From assembly GCF_029643245.1 (NCBI RefSeq), contig NZ_CP116398.1, forward strand, positions 1,488,001-1,552,000: a DNA stretch of 64,000 nt. Direction: 5' to 3'. Position 1 is the first letter of the stretch. Each line of letters begins with the position of its first letter. The stretch is from Methylomonas sp. EFPC3. GTDB lineage: Bacteria > Pseudomonadota > Gammaproteobacteria > Methylococcales > Methylomonadaceae. A program made the translations under genes and the position numbers. Positions 14,799 to 27,186 of this stretch are shown piece after piece. The notes under the pieces are model-generated. The model had not been told where the DNA came from. It saw only the letters and a list, made by a program, of their open reading frames with translations, and did not search any database.

Positions 14799-16913
14799 AT
14801 GACAAATCACGAGTCCCGCGCCAGCGCGCTATTTCCCAGTTTCTCAGCAACCGATCGCGCCACAATCGACGCAGCCCTGGCCTGGATCGACGAATTGGGC
14901 GCCAACCGGATCGAGTCGCAGCGGCCAAAGGGCATTGATGTTGCGGCCATCCTGATGGGTGTGCATATCGATCTGGAAACCATTCTGGCGACTTTGCTGA
15001 GCGATTCCCGCATCGCCGATCGGATCGACGAAAACCAGGTGCGCGAGCGATTCGGCGCGACGGTGGCCGATTTGTTTAAAGACGTGGACTGGCTGAACAA
15101 GGTCAGTATTTACACGCCGGAAATGGCCAACCAACCCAATCAGGCCGAGATCCTGCGCCGCATGCTATTGGCAATGACCCACGACGTGCGGGCGGTGCTG
15201 ATCAAACTGGCGCTGAGAATACAGCGTTTGCGCGGCTTGCATCTGGAACAGGAGCAAATCCGTCATTTCATCGCCCGCGAAACGCTGGATATCTATGCGC
15301 CGTTAGCCAATCGGCTCGGGATCAGCCAGTTCAAATGGGAATTGGAGGATTTGGCCTTCCGCTATCTGGATCCGGACAATTACCGTTTCATCAGCGCCTC
15401 GCTGGCGGAAAACCGCGAACAGCGCCAAGCCAGTATCGACCGGTTCCTGCAAGAGCTGAAAGCGCTGCTGGCAGAACACGGCGTGGCGGCTAAGGTTTAC
15501 GGCCGGCCCAAACATATTTACAGCATCTGGAACAAGATGCGCAGAAAACAATTGGCGCTTTCCGATCTTTACGATCTACTGGCGGTGCGAGTGGTGGTCG
15601 AATCGCTTCCCAGCTGTTACATGGTGCTGGGTTTGGCGCACGCCCAATGGCAGCATATTCCGCGCGAATTCGACGATTACATCGCCAATCCGAAGGAAAA
15701 CGGTTATCAATCGCTACACACCGTCGTGCTGGACCCTCTCGGCAACCGGATCGAAATCCAGATCCGCACCAAAGCCATGCACGAATTCGCCGAACTGGGT
15801 GTCGCCGCACATTGGCGTTACAAGGAAGGCAGCAAATTCAATGCTGCGACCGAGAAAAATATTGCCTCGCTCCGACAATTGTTGGAAGACAAGGACACTA
15901 GCGACAATCTATTGGAAAATTTTCATACCGAATTGTTTTCCGACCGGGTATTCGTGTTGACACCTGCCGGTAAACTGATCGATTTGGTCAAAGGCGCCAC
16001 ACCATTGGACTTTGCCTATGCGATTCATACCGAAATCGGCCACAGTTGCCGCGGCGCCAAGGTCAACGGTCAGATCAAGCCGCTGACTTACAAACTCAGC
16101 TCCGGCGAACAAGTCGAAATTATTACCGTCAAAAACGGCCACCCGAATCACAATTGGCTGAATCCGAATCTGGGTTACCTGAAAACACCGCGGGCGATCA
16201 GCAAGGTCAAAAGCTGGTTCAAACAACAGCAGCAAGCCGAAAACATTGCTGCAGGCAAGCAAATCCTGGACAAGGAAAGCAAACGCCTGGGTTTGAAAAA
16301 CGTCGATATCGCCGAGTTGTTGAAATACTTCAAAATAGCGGACGCCGAGCATCTATACGAAGCTTTGGGGCACGGCGGCATCAATAATCGGCAATTGGCG
16401 AATGCGCTGAAAATTCCGGAATTGGAACCGACCCCGGTCAAGTTGGTGCCAAGCCAATCCACAGCGCAATCGGTGGTGACCATCGACGATATCGACAATG
16501 TCGTCACCACGCTGGCGCATTGCTGCTCGCCGGTGAAGGGCGACGATATCATCGGCTTTATCTCGCATAAACGCGGTATCACGATACACCGCAAGGATTG
16601 CGAGAACGTTCGCCATTTGTCGGCGGAACAGCAATTGCAGTTAGTCAAAGCAGAATGGAGCGGCCAAAAGTCGGTACACCACAGCGTACCGATCGTGATC
16701 CATGCGTTCAATGCCCAAAACCTGTTGAACGATGTATCGCAAGTTTTAGCGACCGCGAAAATCCATATCAGCAATGCGTCGCTAAAAACGCACGAGGATT
16801 TGTCGGCGATTTTGCACATGACGATACAGATCGAGAATACGGCGCAACTCAGCTCGGTATTGACCCGGATCAGTCACTTGCCCAATATCATCGAAGTGAA
16901 GCGAAAAGTTTAA
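14799..16913 (+). CDS. relA: GTP pyrophosphokinase, (p)ppGpp synthetase
   Basis: 704 residues, long RSH protein making the stringent-response alarmone on the ribosome. An N-terminal pseudo-hydrolase domain (about 30-190) lacks the His-Asp metal motif: the HDxxED position reads [10 protein letters not shown], as in RelA and unlike SpoT. The synthetase domain follows ([41 protein letters not shown]), then TGS ([27 protein letters not shown]), a CHC-like stretch ([29 protein letters not shown] in two parts) and a C-terminal ACT domain. No Shine-Dalgarno precedes the ATG, and TAGAAT ends six bases before it. Confidence 0.93.
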   Translation: MTNHESRASALFPSFSATDRATIDAALAWIDELGANRIESQRPKGIDVAAILMGVHIDLETILATLLSDSRIADRIDENQVRERFGATVADLFKDVDWLNKVSIYTPEMANQPNQAEILRRMLLAMTHDVRAVLIKLALRIQRLRGLHLEQEQIRHFIARETLDIYAPLANRLGISQFKWELEDLAFRYLDPDNYRFISASLAENREQRQASIDRFLQELKALLAEHGVAAKVYGRPKHIYSIWNKMRRKQLALSDLYDLLAVRVVVESLPSCYMVLGLAHAQWQHIPREFDDYIANPKENGYQSLHTVVLDPLGNRIEIQIRTKAMHEFAELGVAAHWRYKEGSKFNAATEKNIASLRQLLEDKDTSDNLLENFHTELFSDRVFVLTPAGKLIDLVKGATPLDFAYAIHTEIGHSCRGAKVNGQIKPLTYKLSSGEQVEIITVKNGHPNHNWLNPNLGYLKTPRAISKVKSWFKQQQQAENIAAGKQILDKESKRLGLKNVDIAELLKYFKIADAEHLYEALGHGGINNRQLANALKIPELEPTPVKLVPSQSTAQSVVTIDDIDNVVTTLAHCCSPVKGDDIIGFISHKRGITIHRKDCENVRHLSAEQQLQLVKAEWSGQKSVHHSVPIVIHAFNAQNLLNDVSQVLATAKIHISNASLKTHEDLSAILHMTIQIENTAQLSSVLTRISHLPNIIEVKRKV

Positions 16914-16970
16914 CGGCGTCGGCGCATGGCTGTTGCCGACATTTTTAGAAGCCCGGCGGAGGATTCATGC

Positions 16971-16990
16971 TAACATAGCCGTTTTAACTT
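16971..16990 (+). promoter_or_regulatory. Candidate infA promoter, -10 and discriminator
   Basis: TAACAT followed by AGCCG and TTTTAAC, resembling the -10/GC-rich discriminator blocks in front of several other housekeeping genes in this window. No clear -35 was found. Confidence 0.35.
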
Positions 16991-17004
16991 TATGGGCTTT
17001 TACT

Positions 17005-17223
17005 ATGGCAAAAGAAGATCAAATTGAAATGGACGGCAAGGTCATCGACACCCTACCGAACACGATGTTTCGCGTCGAATTGGAAAACGGCCACATCGTG
17101 ACCGCGCATATCTCCGGCAAAATGCGCAAACATTACATCCGCATCCTGACCGGAGACAAAGTTCGCGTAGAAATGACACCTTACGACCTGACCAAAGGCC
17201 GCATCACGTTCCGGAACCGCTAA
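17005..17223 (+). CDS. infA: Translation initiation factor IF-1
   Basis: 72 residues, the exact family length, one OB-fold: [40 protein letters not shown] and [12 protein letters not shown] are near-invariant. IF-1 binds the ribosomal A site during initiation. The upstream in-frame extension to 16933 is rejected because the family starts at MAKE. It converges on clpA with a 31-bp gap. Confidence 0.97.
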   Translation: MAKEDQIEMDGKVIDTLPNTMFRVELENGHIVTAHISGKMRKHYIRILTGDKVRVEMTPYDLTKGRITFRNR

Positions 17224-17254
17224 CCCGCTCCGGGCTAGCGCTTCCCTCTCCGCT

Positions 17255-19531
17255 CTACATCACTTGATTCAATTCGGAAACGACTAGCTGTTTGCCTTCA
17301 ATGGCAAATGCCAATTCATCGTTCTCGACATGTATCCTTACATGACCTCCATTCGCCAAGCGCCCGAACAACAAGTCTTCCGCTAACGGCTTCTTGATTT
17401 TTTCCTGGATCAAACGCGCCATCGGCCTTGCCCCCATTTTCGGATCGCAGCCGTGCTCGGCCAGCCATGCCCGTGCGTCAGGCTCCAAGGTCAACGTCAC
17501 ATTCTTGTCGGCCAATACCGCTTCCAACTCGAAGATAAACTTGTCGACGACGCTGCCAACCACCGCTAAATCCAGCGGCTTGAACTGAACAATCGCATCC
17601 AGACGGTTTCTGAATTCGGGCGAGAAACCGCGTTCGATCACTTTCATGCTGTCCGACGCATGATTTTGCAAGGTAAAACCGATGGAGGCCCGGCTGCTTT
17701 CCTCGGCACCGGCATTGGTGGTCATGATCAGAATGATGTTTCTGAAATCGGCTTTGCGGCCGTTGTTGTCGGTCAAGGTGCCGTGGTCCATGACCTGCAG
17801 CAACAAATTGAACACATCCGGATGGGCTTTCTCCAACTCGTCGAGCAATAACACCGCATGCGGATGTTTGGTCACTGCTTCGGTCAATAGACCTCCCTGA
17901 TCGAAACCGACGTAACCCGGAGGAGCGCCGATCAGACGCGAGACGGTATGCCGTTCCATATATTCGGACATGTCGAAGCGGATCAACTCGATACCCAGCA
18001 CCTTGGCCAACTGGCGGGTCACTTCGGTTTTGCCGACGCCGGTCGGGCCGGCGAACAAGAAGGAACCGATGGTTTTGGTAGTGTCGCGTAGACCGGCCCG
18101 CGATAATTTGATCGCGGCAGCCAGTTCAGAAATCGCTTCATCCTGACCGAACACCAGCATTTTCAGGTTCTTTTCCAGGTTGGAAAGCTTGTCGATATCG
18201 TTGGACGACACCGATTGCGCCGGCACCCGGGCGATCTTGGCCACGATCTCCTCGATCTCGGCGGTGTCGATGGTCTCTTTACGCTCCCCGGCCGTGAACA
18301 AGCGCTGTCTGGCGCCGGCTTCGTCGATCACGTCGATGGCCTTGTCCGGCAAATGCCGATCGGTGATATAGCGCGCCGATAATTCCACCGCCATCCGCAA
18401 AGCTTCCTGGGTGTATTTCAGGCCATGATGCTCCTCAAAGCGCGATTTCAAACCTTTCAGAATCAATACCGTATCTTCGATGGACGGTTCTACCACGTCG
18501 ATTTTTTGGAAGCGCCGCGCCAAAGCGTGGTCTTTTTCGAAGATGCCGCGGTACTCCTGATAAGTCGTCGAACCGATGCAGCGCAATTGACCGGAGGCCA
18601 ACACCGGTTTGATCAAATTGGACGCGTCCATTACCCCGCCGGACGCCGAACCGGCGCCGATGATGGTATGAATTTCGTCGATGAACAGAATCGAATCCGG
18701 CTCTTTTTTCAATTGGTTGATCAAGGCTTTTAAACGTTTTTCGAAATCGCCGCGGTATTTGGTACCCGCAACCAAGGCCCCCATATCTAACGAATAAATT
18801 GTGCTGTTCATCAAAATATCGGGTACCTGTTCTTCGACAATCCGCTTCGCCAGACCCTCGGCGATTGCCGTTTTGCCGACCCCGGCTTCGCCAACCAGCA
18901 GCGGGTTGTTTTTACGCCGCCGACACAACACCTGAATGGTGCGTTCCACTTCCAATTCGCGGCCGATCAACGGATCGATATTACCTTTTAGAGCCTCTTC
19001 ATTCAGGTTGGTGGCATATTTTTCCAGCGGGCTGGTCAAATTCTCGTTGTTGCCGCGCTCGCCTTCCGGTTCCTCGCTGCTCTCTTTTCTGAACTGTTCG
19101 ATTTTGGAAACTCCGTGCGCCAGATAATTCACCACATCCAACCGCGTGATGTCTTGTTTGTTCAACAGATAAACTGCATGCGAATCCTGCTCACTGAACA
19201 GCGCGACAAACAGGTTGGCACCAGTCACTTCTTTTTTGTCGGACGCCTGGACGTGAAATACCGCCCGCTGCAACACGCGCTGAAAGCCCAAAGTCGGTTG
19301 GGTTTCGCGCTGGATGCCTTCCGGGATCAGCGAAATGGTCTCGTCGATGAAGCGGGTGAGTTCGGCGCGCAACGCATTGACGTTGCAGCCGCAGGCGATC
19401 AGGATCGGGATCGTCGTCACGTTATCCAGCAAAGCCAACAGCAAATGCTCGACGGTGATGAACTCGTGGCGCTTGGCATGAGCCCCGGTAAAAGCTGCGT
19501 TCAATGTCACTTCCAGTTCTTTACTTAGCAT
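17255..19531 (-). CDS. clpA: ClpA, ATPase subunit of ClpAP protease
   Basis: 758 residues, the usual size. Clp N domain (1-145), then two AAA+ modules: first Walker [14 protein letters not shown] and Walker [10 protein letters not shown], second Walker [14 protein letters not shown] and Walker [17 protein letters not shown]. There is no ClpB-type middle coiled coil, which distinguishes it from ClpB. It unfolds substrates for ClpP and takes N-degron cargo from ClpS, encoded ten bases upstream in the same operon. Confidence 0.96.
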   Translation of the reverse strand: MLSKELEVTLNAAFTGAHAKRHEFITVEHLLLALLDNVTTIPILIACGCNVNALRAELTRFIDETISLIPEGIQRETQPTLGFQRVLQRAVFHVQASDKKEVTGANLFVALFSEQDSHAVYLLNKQDITRLDVVNYLAHGVSKIEQFRKESSEEPEGERGNNENLTSPLEKYATNLNEEALKGNIDPLIGRELEVERTIQVLCRRRKNNPLLVGEAGVGKTAIAEGLAKRIVEEQVPDILMNSTIYSLDMGALVAGTKYRGDFEKRLKALINQLKKEPDSILFIDEIHTIIGAGSASGGVMDASNLIKPVLASGQLRCIGSTTYQEYRGIFEKDHALARRFQKIDVVEPSIEDTVLILKGLKSRFEEHHGLKYTQEALRMAVELSARYITDRHLPDKAIDVIDEAGARQRLFTAGERKETIDTAEIEEIVAKIARVPAQSVSSNDIDKLSNLEKNLKMLVFGQDEAISELAAAIKLSRAGLRDTTKTIGSFLFAGPTGVGKTEVTRQLAKVLGIELIRFDMSEYMERHTVSRLIGAPPGYVGFDQGGLLTEAVTKHPHAVLLLDELEKAHPDVFNLLLQVMDHGTLTDNNGRKADFRNIILIMTTNAGAEESSRASIGFTLQNHASDSMKVIERGFSPEFRNRLDAIVQFKPLDLAVVGSVVDKFIFELEAVLADKNVTLTLEPDARAWLAEHGCDPKMGARPMARLIQEKIKKPLAEDLLFGRLANGGHVRIHVENDELAFAIEGKQLVVSELNQVM

Positions 19532-19541
19532 GGCTTACCTC

Positions 19542-19865
19542 TCACGCCTCTTCCATCGTGCACATCAGCGGGTGATGATGTTCACGGGAGTATTCGTTAA
19601 CGATGTGTACTTTGGTTTCGGCAACGTCCTTGGTGTAGGTGCCGCATACCCCAACACCCTGGGTATGCACTTGCAACATCACCTGCGTAGCCCGCTCTTG
19701 GCTCATGTTGAAAAAGTCGGTCAAGATCTCCACGACAAAATCCATGGGTGTGAAATCGTCGTTGAGCAAAATGACTTTATACAACGGTGGCCGTTTCAAC
19801 TGCGGCTTGGCTTCTTGCAGCGCAGTGGTGCCGTCAACGTCTTTAAAGGGTTCAAAATCGGACAT
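19542..19865 (-). CDS. clpS: ClpS, N-degron adaptor of ClpAP
   Basis: 107 residues with an unstructured N-terminal arm and the conserved core [36 protein letters not shown] and [18 protein letters not shown]. The substrate pocket residues (NDD, M, and H of QVH) are present. It delivers proteins with destabilising N-terminal residues to ClpA, encoded immediately downstream. Confidence 0.96.
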   Translation of the reverse strand: MSDFEPFKDVDGTTALQEAKPQLKRPPLYKVILLNDDFTPMDFVVEILTDFFNMSQERATQVMLQVHTQGVGVCGTYTKDVAETKVHIVNEYSREHHHPLMCTMEEA

Positions 19866-19955
19866 AAACTTCTGTGGTGCAAAATCGCTGTGTTCTTAAA
19901 AATAGCGCCTTAGACATTAAATTTCAATCTTTACCCATATAAAAAACATTTCTAG

Positions 19956-19975
19956 TAAAATGCGCGCCTTTTAAC
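19956..19975 (+). promoter_or_regulatory. Candidate nudJ-mnmA promoter, -10 and discriminator
   Basis: TAAAAT followed by GCGCGCC and TTTTAAC, 30 bp before the nudJ start. No convincing -35 at 16-18 bp. Confidence 0.4.
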
Positions 19976-19991
19976 GTTTTATGTCGACAAT

Positions 19992-20447
19992 ATGGTCTGG
20001 AAACCCCACGTTACCGTCGCCGCTGTAATCGAAAAAAACGGGCGTTTTCTAGTGGTCGAAGAGACAACGGCACATGGCATTGCGTTCAATCAACCGGCCG
20101 GACATTTGGAAGAAGGCGAAGACTTAATCGCCGCCGTCATCCGGGAAGTGCGGGAAGAAACCGCCTGGGAGTTTCAGCCCGAAGCCCTGATCACGACTCA
20201 ACTATGGCGGAGAAACCCGGAAATGCCCAGTTTTTTGCGCTTCTGCTTCGCCGGCATCGTCGACAATCACAATCCGGCGCAAGCGCTCGACGACGGCATT
20301 ATCGGCACTCATTGGCTCAGCCGCAACGAGATTTGCGCCCGCCGCGACCAATTGCGCAGCCCGTTGGTACTGACCACCATCGACGAATACCTGAAAGGCC
20401 AGCGTTACCCGCTCAGCCTGTTACAAACTTTTTTAGACCACGCATGA
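19992..20447 (+). CDS. nudJ: NudJ-type Nudix phosphatase
   Basis: 151 residues. The Nudix box is complete: [25 protein letters not shown] (split: GHLEEGED, then REVREET), with the Glu pair for Mg binding. NudJ in E. coli hydrolyses thiamine pyrophosphate intermediates and nucleoside di- and triphosphates and is encoded next to mnmA, as here. Stop and mnmA start overlap as ATGA. Confidence 0.88.
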   Translation: MVWKPHVTVAAVIEKNGRFLVVEETTAHGIAFNQPAGHLEEGEDLIAAVIREVREETAWEFQPEALITTQLWRRNPEMPSFLRFCFAGIVDNHNPAQALDDGIIGTHWLSRNEICARRDQLRSPLVLTTIDEYLKGQRYPLSLLQTFLDHA

Positions 20448-21541
20448 GCAAACACATCATCGTCGGCATGTCCGGCGGCGTCGATTCTTCCGTCACCGCA
20501 TTAGCGCTGCAAGAACAAGGCCACAAAGTTACCGGTTTGTTCATGAAAAACTGGGAAGAAGACGACGGCACCGAATACTGCACCGCGATGCAGGATTTGG
20601 CCGACGCCCAGCAAGTCGCAGACAAATTGGGTATCGAATTGAAGACCGTCAACTTCGCCGCCGAATACTGGGACGAGGTGTTCGAGGTGTTTTTGTCGGA
20701 ATTCAAGGCCGGCCGCACCCCCAATCCCGACATTTTGTGTAACAAACACGTCAAATTCAACGCGTTTCTGAACTACGCCATCGAAGACCTCGGCGCCGAA
20801 TTCATCGCCACCGGCCACTACGCCCGCGTCCGGGAACGGGACGGCGAATTCGAACTTTTGAAAGGTCTGGACCCGGCCAAGGAACAAAGCTATTTTTTGT
20901 ATGCGATGGGCCAGAAAGCGCTGTCGAAAACGCTGTTCCCGATCGGCCATTTGCACAAAACCGAAATTCGGGCGCTAGCCGTTAAAGCCGGCTTCGCCAA
21001 CAGCCGCAAGAAAGACAGCACCGGGATCTGCTTCATCGGCGAACGCAAGTTCAGGGAATTCCTGGAACGCTACCTGCCCCACCAACCCGGCGAAATGCGC
21101 ACCCCGGAAGGCAAATATATCGGCAAACACCACGGCCTGATGTATTACACCCTGGGCCAACGCCAAGGCCTGGGTATCGGCGGCGTCAAAGACGCGCCGG
21201 ACGAACCGTGGTTCGTGCTGGACAAAGACCTGGATAACAATGTGCTAATCGTCGGCCAAGGCCACGACCACCCAATGATGCTGCACAATACGCTGGAAGC
21301 CGGCCAACTGGATTGGTGCGGCAGCCAACCCCTTACAGAAACCATCCGCTGCGCCGCCAAAACTCGCTATCGCCAGCCGGACCAAGATTGCATCGTCGAG
21401 CCGATTGATGGCGGCAGCCGCGTCAAAGTCCGCTTCGACCAGCCGCAACGAGCGATCACGCCGGGGCAGTCGGTGGTGTTTTATCAGGGGGAGGTTTGTT
21501 TGGGTGGCGGGATAATTGAGGCTAAGTACAATGAAAATTAA
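20444..21541 (+). CDS. mnmA: tRNA-specific 2-thiouridylase MnmA
   Basis: 365 residues. It adds sulfur to U34 of tRNA for Lys, Glu and Gln, in the wobble position. The PP-loop ([14 protein letters not shown]) lies at residues 9-22; the catalytic cysteine pair is in [12 protein letters not shown] and [15 protein letters not shown]; the tRNA-binding [10 protein letters not shown] is present. The ATG overlaps the nudJ stop. Its 3' end overlaps the start of the next gene by 11 bases, in a different frame, while the reading frame itself ends normally ([12 protein letters not shown]). Confidence 0.97.
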   Translation: MSKHIIVGMSGGVDSSVTALALQEQGHKVTGLFMKNWEEDDGTEYCTAMQDLADAQQVADKLGIELKTVNFAAEYWDEVFEVFLSEFKAGRTPNPDILCNKHVKFNAFLNYAIEDLGAEFIATGHYARVRERDGEFELLKGLDPAKEQSYFLYAMGQKALSKTLFPIGHLHKTEIRALAVKAGFANSRKKDSTGICFIGERKFREFLERYLPHQPGEMRTPEGKYIGKHHGLMYYTLGQRQGLGIGGVKDAPDEPWFVLDKDLDNNVLIVGQGHDHPMMLHNTLEAGQLDWCGSQPLTETIRCAAKTRYRQPDQDCIVEPIDGGSRVKVRFDQPQRAITPGQSVVFYQGEVCLGGGIIEAKYNEN

Positions 21542-22829
21542 CAAGCTGGAGCTTCTTTATTTTCGTTGCTTTAAAGAATATCAACTTGAACTGTCAGACC
21601 GATTTACATTGCTAATTGGCAACAATGGCAAAGGAAAAACTGCCATTTTAGATGCGTTAGCCATTATATTGAGTGAATTTATAGAAGGTTTTCCCAGAGT
21701 CATCAGCTCAAAGGATTTACGTAAATTTTATGACGATGACTGTCACTTTGACTTCTTAGCATTCGGGCAAACCCCACTCCGAGAACGCCACCATTTTTTA
21801 TCATTAAAGCCTCAGGTTGAAATTAATCAAGAAACATTCACTTGCGTTTTATTTGACCGTTATGGACCGCGTTATTCCAGAACTATTACCGAACTTGCAA
21901 AAAGAATCTCTGAAAAAGTAACTGAGCTCCAAACCTTGCTACCGATACTTGCCTACTATGGGACTGGCCGCCTTTGGAAAGAATTAGACGACTCGGAAAT
22001 CCAAACGCTAAGCCCAGATTCTCGTTTAGTTGGCTATCGCGACTGTTTAAATCCCGCTTCCAATATTGAACAGTTATTCCGCTGGTTTAAAACTCAGGAA
22101 TTGGCAGCACTACAAAAAAATGAAACACGCCATGTATTGGAAGCCGTTCGTAATGCCATAATCGAAATGATCCCTGAAGCCAAGGGTGCTAAATGGGATT
22201 TCGATTGGGACGAAATTCTGATTGAAACAGAAGTTCAGGGTAAGACTCAACCCATCCCCTTCCACCTGCTCAGCGACGGCTACCGCAACATGATCGGCAT
22301 GGTTGCGGACATTGCCTATCGTATGGCGACGCTAAATCCGCAACTGGAAGCCGACGTCATCAAGCAAACCGAAGGCATCGTCTTGATCGACGAAATCGAT
22401 CTGCATTTGCACCCGAAATGGCAGCGGGAAGTAGTCGGACGTTTGTTAAGTACTTTTCCTAAAGTTCAATTCGTTGCCAGTAGCCACTCACCGTTCATAA
22501 TTCAGTCGTTGTATGGACGTGATGATTGTTTATTGTGGGATTTGGAAAAAGCCTGTCCAATCAATATTGAAAGCGAAAGCATTGAAGATATTGCCGAAGA
22601 TCAACAGCACGTCGATATGCCGCAAAAAAGTAAACGTTACTTGGATATGATGGCTGCGGCGGAAGCCTATTATCGACGACTCCATCAAGTTAATGACGAA
22701 TCCGATCAAGAATTGCTGCAGTTACGTAGCCGGTTGGATGAATTGAGTATTCCCTTTAGCGACGACCCGGCATTTGCCGCACAGTTAAAATTCGAACGCG
22801 ACTCAGTACTGGCTGCTAAAAATAAATAA
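21531..22829 (+). CDS. AAA/ABC-type ATPase of a Septu-like defence pair (PtuA-like)
   Basis: 432 residues of the SMC/ABC-like AAA_15/AAA_21 type: Walker A GNNGKGKT (30-37), ABC-signature-like LSDGYRN (247-253), Walker [13 protein letters not shown] (284 on; Asp287-Glu288) and a switch histidine in SSHSPFI. With the HNH gene two bases downstream it resembles PtuA of Septu anti-phage systems and other restriction-associated ATPases. The ATG at 21531 lies inside the end of mnmA (11-bp overlap), so it is probably translated by coupling. Its first third is AT-rich (22 G+C of 60 bases at 21541-21600) against roughly 55-60% around it, a sign of transfer. Family is clear, the defence role is inference. 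Confidence 0.75.
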   Translation: MKINKLELLYFRCFKEYQLELSDRFTLLIGNNGKGKTAILDALAIILSEFIEGFPRVISSKDLRKFYDDDCHFDFLAFGQTPLRERHHFLSLKPQVEINQETFTCVLFDRYGPRYSRTITELAKRISEKVTELQTLLPILAYYGTGRLWKELDDSEIQTLSPDSRLVGYRDCLNPASNIEQLFRWFKTQELAALQKNETRHVLEAVRNAIIEMIPEAKGAKWDFDWDEILIETEVQGKTQPIPFHLLSDGYRNMIGMVADIAYRMATLNPQLEADVIKQTEGIVLIDEIDLHLHPKWQREVVGRLLSTFPKVQFVASSHSPFIIQSLYGRDDCLLWDLEKACPINIESESIEDIAEDQQHVDMPQKSKRYLDMMAAAEAYYRRLHQVNDESDQELLQLRSRLDELSIPFSDDPAFAAQLKFERDSVLAAKNK

Positions 22830-22831
22830 GT

Positions 22832-23524
22832 ATGCGTCCGATTGATAAAGGTTACGACCTAGGCGAAATAAAACCTTATGGGGACGCGCAACAGCCGTTG
22901 ATCGAACGCTTAGGAGAATATTGTTCGTATTGCGAGCGCTGGGTCGCCAGTGGCATTCATGTCGAACACAAAAAACCGAAAAGCGAATACCCGGAAACTG
23001 AATTTCAATGGAGCAATTTTTTGCTTGCCTGCGGCAATTGCAATTCCGGCAAAGGCCATGGCCAATTAAACCTTGACGATTATGTTTGGCCCGACAGCGA
23101 CAATACCTTGTTAGCCTTTAACTACGATGGACAAGGCAGAGTATTACCGAATAAGACTCATGCCGAACCCCTCAACCGAAAAATTGAAGCCACCTGGTTG
23201 GCATTAGGACTGAACAAACATCCCGATCTCCAGATCGCCGGCCAACAAACTCCGTCAAGTAAAGACAAACGTTGGCTGCATCGACAACAAGCTTGGCAAA
23301 ATGCCTCAAAGCGAAAATCGCAGCTCGCCGCCTTCGATAACGAAGAACGCAGAGCCGGAATTGTGGAAATGGCAATACAACGAGGCTTCTGGTCCGTCTG
23401 GATGACGGTATTCCAAGACGACGCCGACATGCGCCGCCGCTTGATCGAAGCCTTCCCCGGCACCGCCAAGACTTGCTTCGACGAAAGTACCCAACCAATC
23501 CAACGTCCCGGCGGACAAATTTAA
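22832..23524 (+). CDS. HNH endonuclease of a Septu-like defence pair (PtuB-like)
   Basis: 230 residues. A zinc-finger HNH site is visible: CSYC (31-34), HVEHKKPK (His43, His46), WSNFLLACGNCNSGKG (Asn62, Cys67, Cys70, Asn71). This arrangement matches the PtuB/TIGR02646 kind of HNH protein found beside AAA ATPases. It presumably cleaves nucleic acid when the ATPase senses infection. It starts two bases after the ATPase stop; the C-terminal 100 residues are not recognisable. Composition is closer to the host than that of the ATPase. Confidence 0.75.
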   Translation: MRPIDKGYDLGEIKPYGDAQQPLIERLGEYCSYCERWVASGIHVEHKKPKSEYPETEFQWSNFLLACGNCNSGKGHGQLNLDDYVWPDSDNTLLAFNYDGQGRVLPNKTHAEPLNRKIEATWLALGLNKHPDLQIAGQQTPSSKDKRWLHRQQAWQNASKRKSQLAAFDNEERRAGIVEMAIQRGFWSVWMTVFQDDADMRRRLIEAFPGTAKTCFDESTQPIQRPGGQI

Positions 23525-23562
23525 TCGCCGCAAGTAAACCGTTTACGTTTTAGAAATTTTAG

Positions 23563-24930
<1,368 letters not shown>

Positions 24931-25348
24931 TAGCCCTGCTCCCTGGCGAAGCGACCGGCCGCTTCGCCAGGGAGCACCGGCACCACCGAACTATTTCAGT
25001 GCGCCGGGATCGGTTGAGTCCGTTATTGGTGCGACCATTCCTCGTCGCGGGTCGCGATATCGAGATTGCATCACTCGCGAATCGGGCCAAACAACCTTTA
25101 CCGCAACCCATTCCGTATTATTCTGCCAGCGGCAACTCCAAAACAGGCCCGATACCCGCATAATCGCGCCTCAAATCCAAAGTCCAACCGAAATCGCAGC
25201 CGAGTTAAGCCGATCCGCCGGCCAAGTCGTGCCATCGCGCTGGCCCTGGCACCGCATTTGCTTGTAGCTGATACCAATAATCAAACCAGCAAACGCCTGC
25301 CAGCTCGGATAGACTGCACGGCTGTTTGGGAATAACTACATACACCCG
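24931..25348. other. 418-bp intergenic region between purB and maeA
   Basis: Apart from the stem-loop at its left end nothing is recognisable: no RBS-preceded frame, no RNA gene. It should contain the maeA promoter, which I could not identify. Confidence 0.4.
24938..24975 (+). terminator. Perfect 16-bp stem-loop after purB
   Basis: GCTCCCTGGCGAAGCG (24938-24953), loop ACCGGC, then the exact complement (24960-24975), seven bases after the purB stop. No T-run follows on either side, so it could be a transcript-end stabiliser or REP-like palindrome instead of an intrinsic terminator. Confidence 0.5.
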
Positions 25349-27076
25349 ATGACCAGACTCAGCGACTACTTCGAATACCGCCAAGACCAGGACGGCAAGC
25401 CTTACCTGGCGGTGTCTATCCGCGGCATGACCCTGCTGAAGTTGCCGGCCAGCAATAAAGGCACCGCTTTCACCGAGCAGGAGCGCATCGATCTGGGTTT
25501 GGACGGCTTATTGCCACCGCAAGTGACGACGCTGGAGCAACAAATCGAGCGCTTGTATTTCAGTTACCGGCAGCAGGCCGACGATATTTCCAAATACCAA
25601 TTTCTGCGAGCGATCCAGGACCGCTCCGAAATCTTGTTTTACGCGATACTGGAGCGGCATCTGGAAGAGATGGTCCCCATCGTCTATACGCCGACCATTG
25701 GCCTCGCGGTGCAGAAGTTCAGCTCGCTCTACCGCACCGCCCGCGGCTTGACCCTGTCGCCGAACAACATCGACCGCGCCGATGCGATTTTAAAAAACTA
25801 CCCCTGGCACGACATCCGCATGATCGTGGTCACCGACGCTTCGGCGATTCTGGGCATCGGCGACCAGGGCATGGGCGGCCTGTCGATCTGCATCGGCAAA
25901 CTGGCGCTCTATACCGTCGGCGGCGGCGTCTGCCCGTTCCAAACCTTGCCGATCAATCTGGACGTCGGCACCAATCGCGACGAATTGCTGGACGACCCGC
26001 ACTATTTGGGCGTGCGCGCCAAACGTTTGGGGCGGGAGGCCTATTTTGCGATGGTGGATAAATTCGTCGCCGCCGCCCATCGGATCTGGCCCAAAGCCAT
26101 CATTCAGTGGGAGGACTTTACCAAGGACGTGGCCTTCGACGTGCTGGCCCGCTACCGGGACAAAGTGCCCTGCTTCAACGACGACATCCAGGGCACCGGC
26201 GCAATGGCACTGGCCGGAATATTGGCCGCCTGCCGACGGCTCGGCCAAACGCTGACCGAACAGACCATTGTCATTGCCGGCGCTGGCGCCGCCGGTATCG
26301 GTGTCGCCAGCGTGATCAAGGCCGGCCTGATGGACGCCGGACTGAGCGAAGCCCAAGCCCGGCAACGACTGTACGTGGTCGATATATCCGGTTTGGTCGT
26401 CGCAGATCAGGAACTGGAGCACTACAAACACGGCATCGCCCAACCGGCGACAATCGGCCAAACCTGGGGCATTCCTGAGCATAGCCAGCCCCCGTTATTC
26501 GAGGTGGTCAGCCACGCCAAACCCAGCGTCCTGATCGGTTTGACCGGCGCCGCCGGCTTGTTCGGCGAAGAGCTGATCCGCACCATGGCCGGCAACTGCC
26601 TAAACCCGAGCGTGATGCCGCTGTCCAATCCGACCGCCAATTGCGAGGCGACGCCGGCGGACATCATCGCCTGGAGCGAGGGCCGCGCCATCGTCGCCAC
26701 CGGCAGTCCGTTCGCCGATATCGAATACCGCGGCACCCGCCACAAAATCGGCCAAGGTAACAACGCCTTCATCTTTCCCGGCCTGGGCTTGGCGGCTATG
26801 CTCGGCGAGTGTCGCTGTATCAGCGACGCGATGGTGCTGGAATCGGCTTATGCCCTGGCCGACTACATCGCCGAATTCGAACCCGACGCCGGCGCGATCT
26901 ACCCGCCTATTGCCGATTTGCAGAAAATCAGCAGCTACGTCGCGGAACGGGTGTTAGCCAAAGCCATCGCCGACGGCTCGGCTAGCCGAACCGATCTGGA
27001 TCCGGCAAATTTGGTCGACTTTATTGCTGCCAACCAATGGCATCCACACTATTTGCCGTTTCGTTACGTGGGCTGA
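25349..27076 (+). CDS. maeA: NAD-dependent malic enzyme (oxaloacetate-decarboxylating)
   Basis: 575 residues, like E. coli MaeA/SfcA. Converts malate to pyruvate and CO2 with reduction of NAD. The catalytic Tyr lies in VPIVYTPTIGLAVQ, metal ligands in FNDDIQGTGAMALAG, and the dinucleotide loop is GAGAAGIGVASVIKAG. The C-terminal SNPTANCEATPADII and TGSPFADIEYRG regions are typical. Single gene with its own upstream region of 418 bp. Confidence 0.94.
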   Translation: MTRLSDYFEYRQDQDGKPYLAVSIRGMTLLKLPASNKGTAFTEQERIDLGLDGLLPPQVTTLEQQIERLYFSYRQQADDISKYQFLRAIQDRSEILFYAILERHLEEMVPIVYTPTIGLAVQKFSSLYRTARGLTLSPNNIDRADAILKNYPWHDIRMIVVTDASAILGIGDQGMGGLSICIGKLALYTVGGGVCPFQTLPINLDVGTNRDELLDDPHYLGVRAKRLGREAYFAMVDKFVAAAHRIWPKAIIQWEDFTKDVAFDVLARYRDKVPCFNDDIQGTGAMALAGILAACRRLGQTLTEQTIVIAGAGAAGIGVASVIKAGLMDAGLSEAQARQRLYVVDISGLVVADQELEHYKHGIAQPATIGQTWGIPEHSQPPLFEVVSHAKPSVLIGLTGAAGLFGEELIRTMAGNCLNPSVMPLSNPTANCEATPADIIAWSEGRAIVATGSPFADIEYRGTRHKIGQGNNAFIFPGLGLAAMLGECRCISDAMVLESAYALADYIAEFEPDAGAIYPPIADLQKISSYVAERVLAKAIADGSASRTDLDPANLVDFIAANQWHPHYLPFRYVG

Positions 27077-27139
27077 CCCGCAGCGCCAGAGCGCTTGCAC
27101 GAATTACTATTTTCCGCGCCGCCGACGAAGCTAAATTGC

Positions 27140-27160
27140 TAAAATAGCGCTAATTTTGCC
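27140..27160 (+). promoter_or_regulatory. Candidate promoter of the SpmAB-like gene, -10 and discriminator
   Basis: TAAAAT followed by AGCGC and TAATTTTG, about 40 bp before the GTG start. Weak -35. Confidence 0.35.
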
Positions 27161-27186
27161 GTTGCCAATCCAAATCGCCTTTCCTT

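Noticed and set aside
21531-23524. Reading the ATPase/HNH pair as part of a retron
   Set aside because: No reverse transcriptase gene or msr/msd-like structured region is present nearby.
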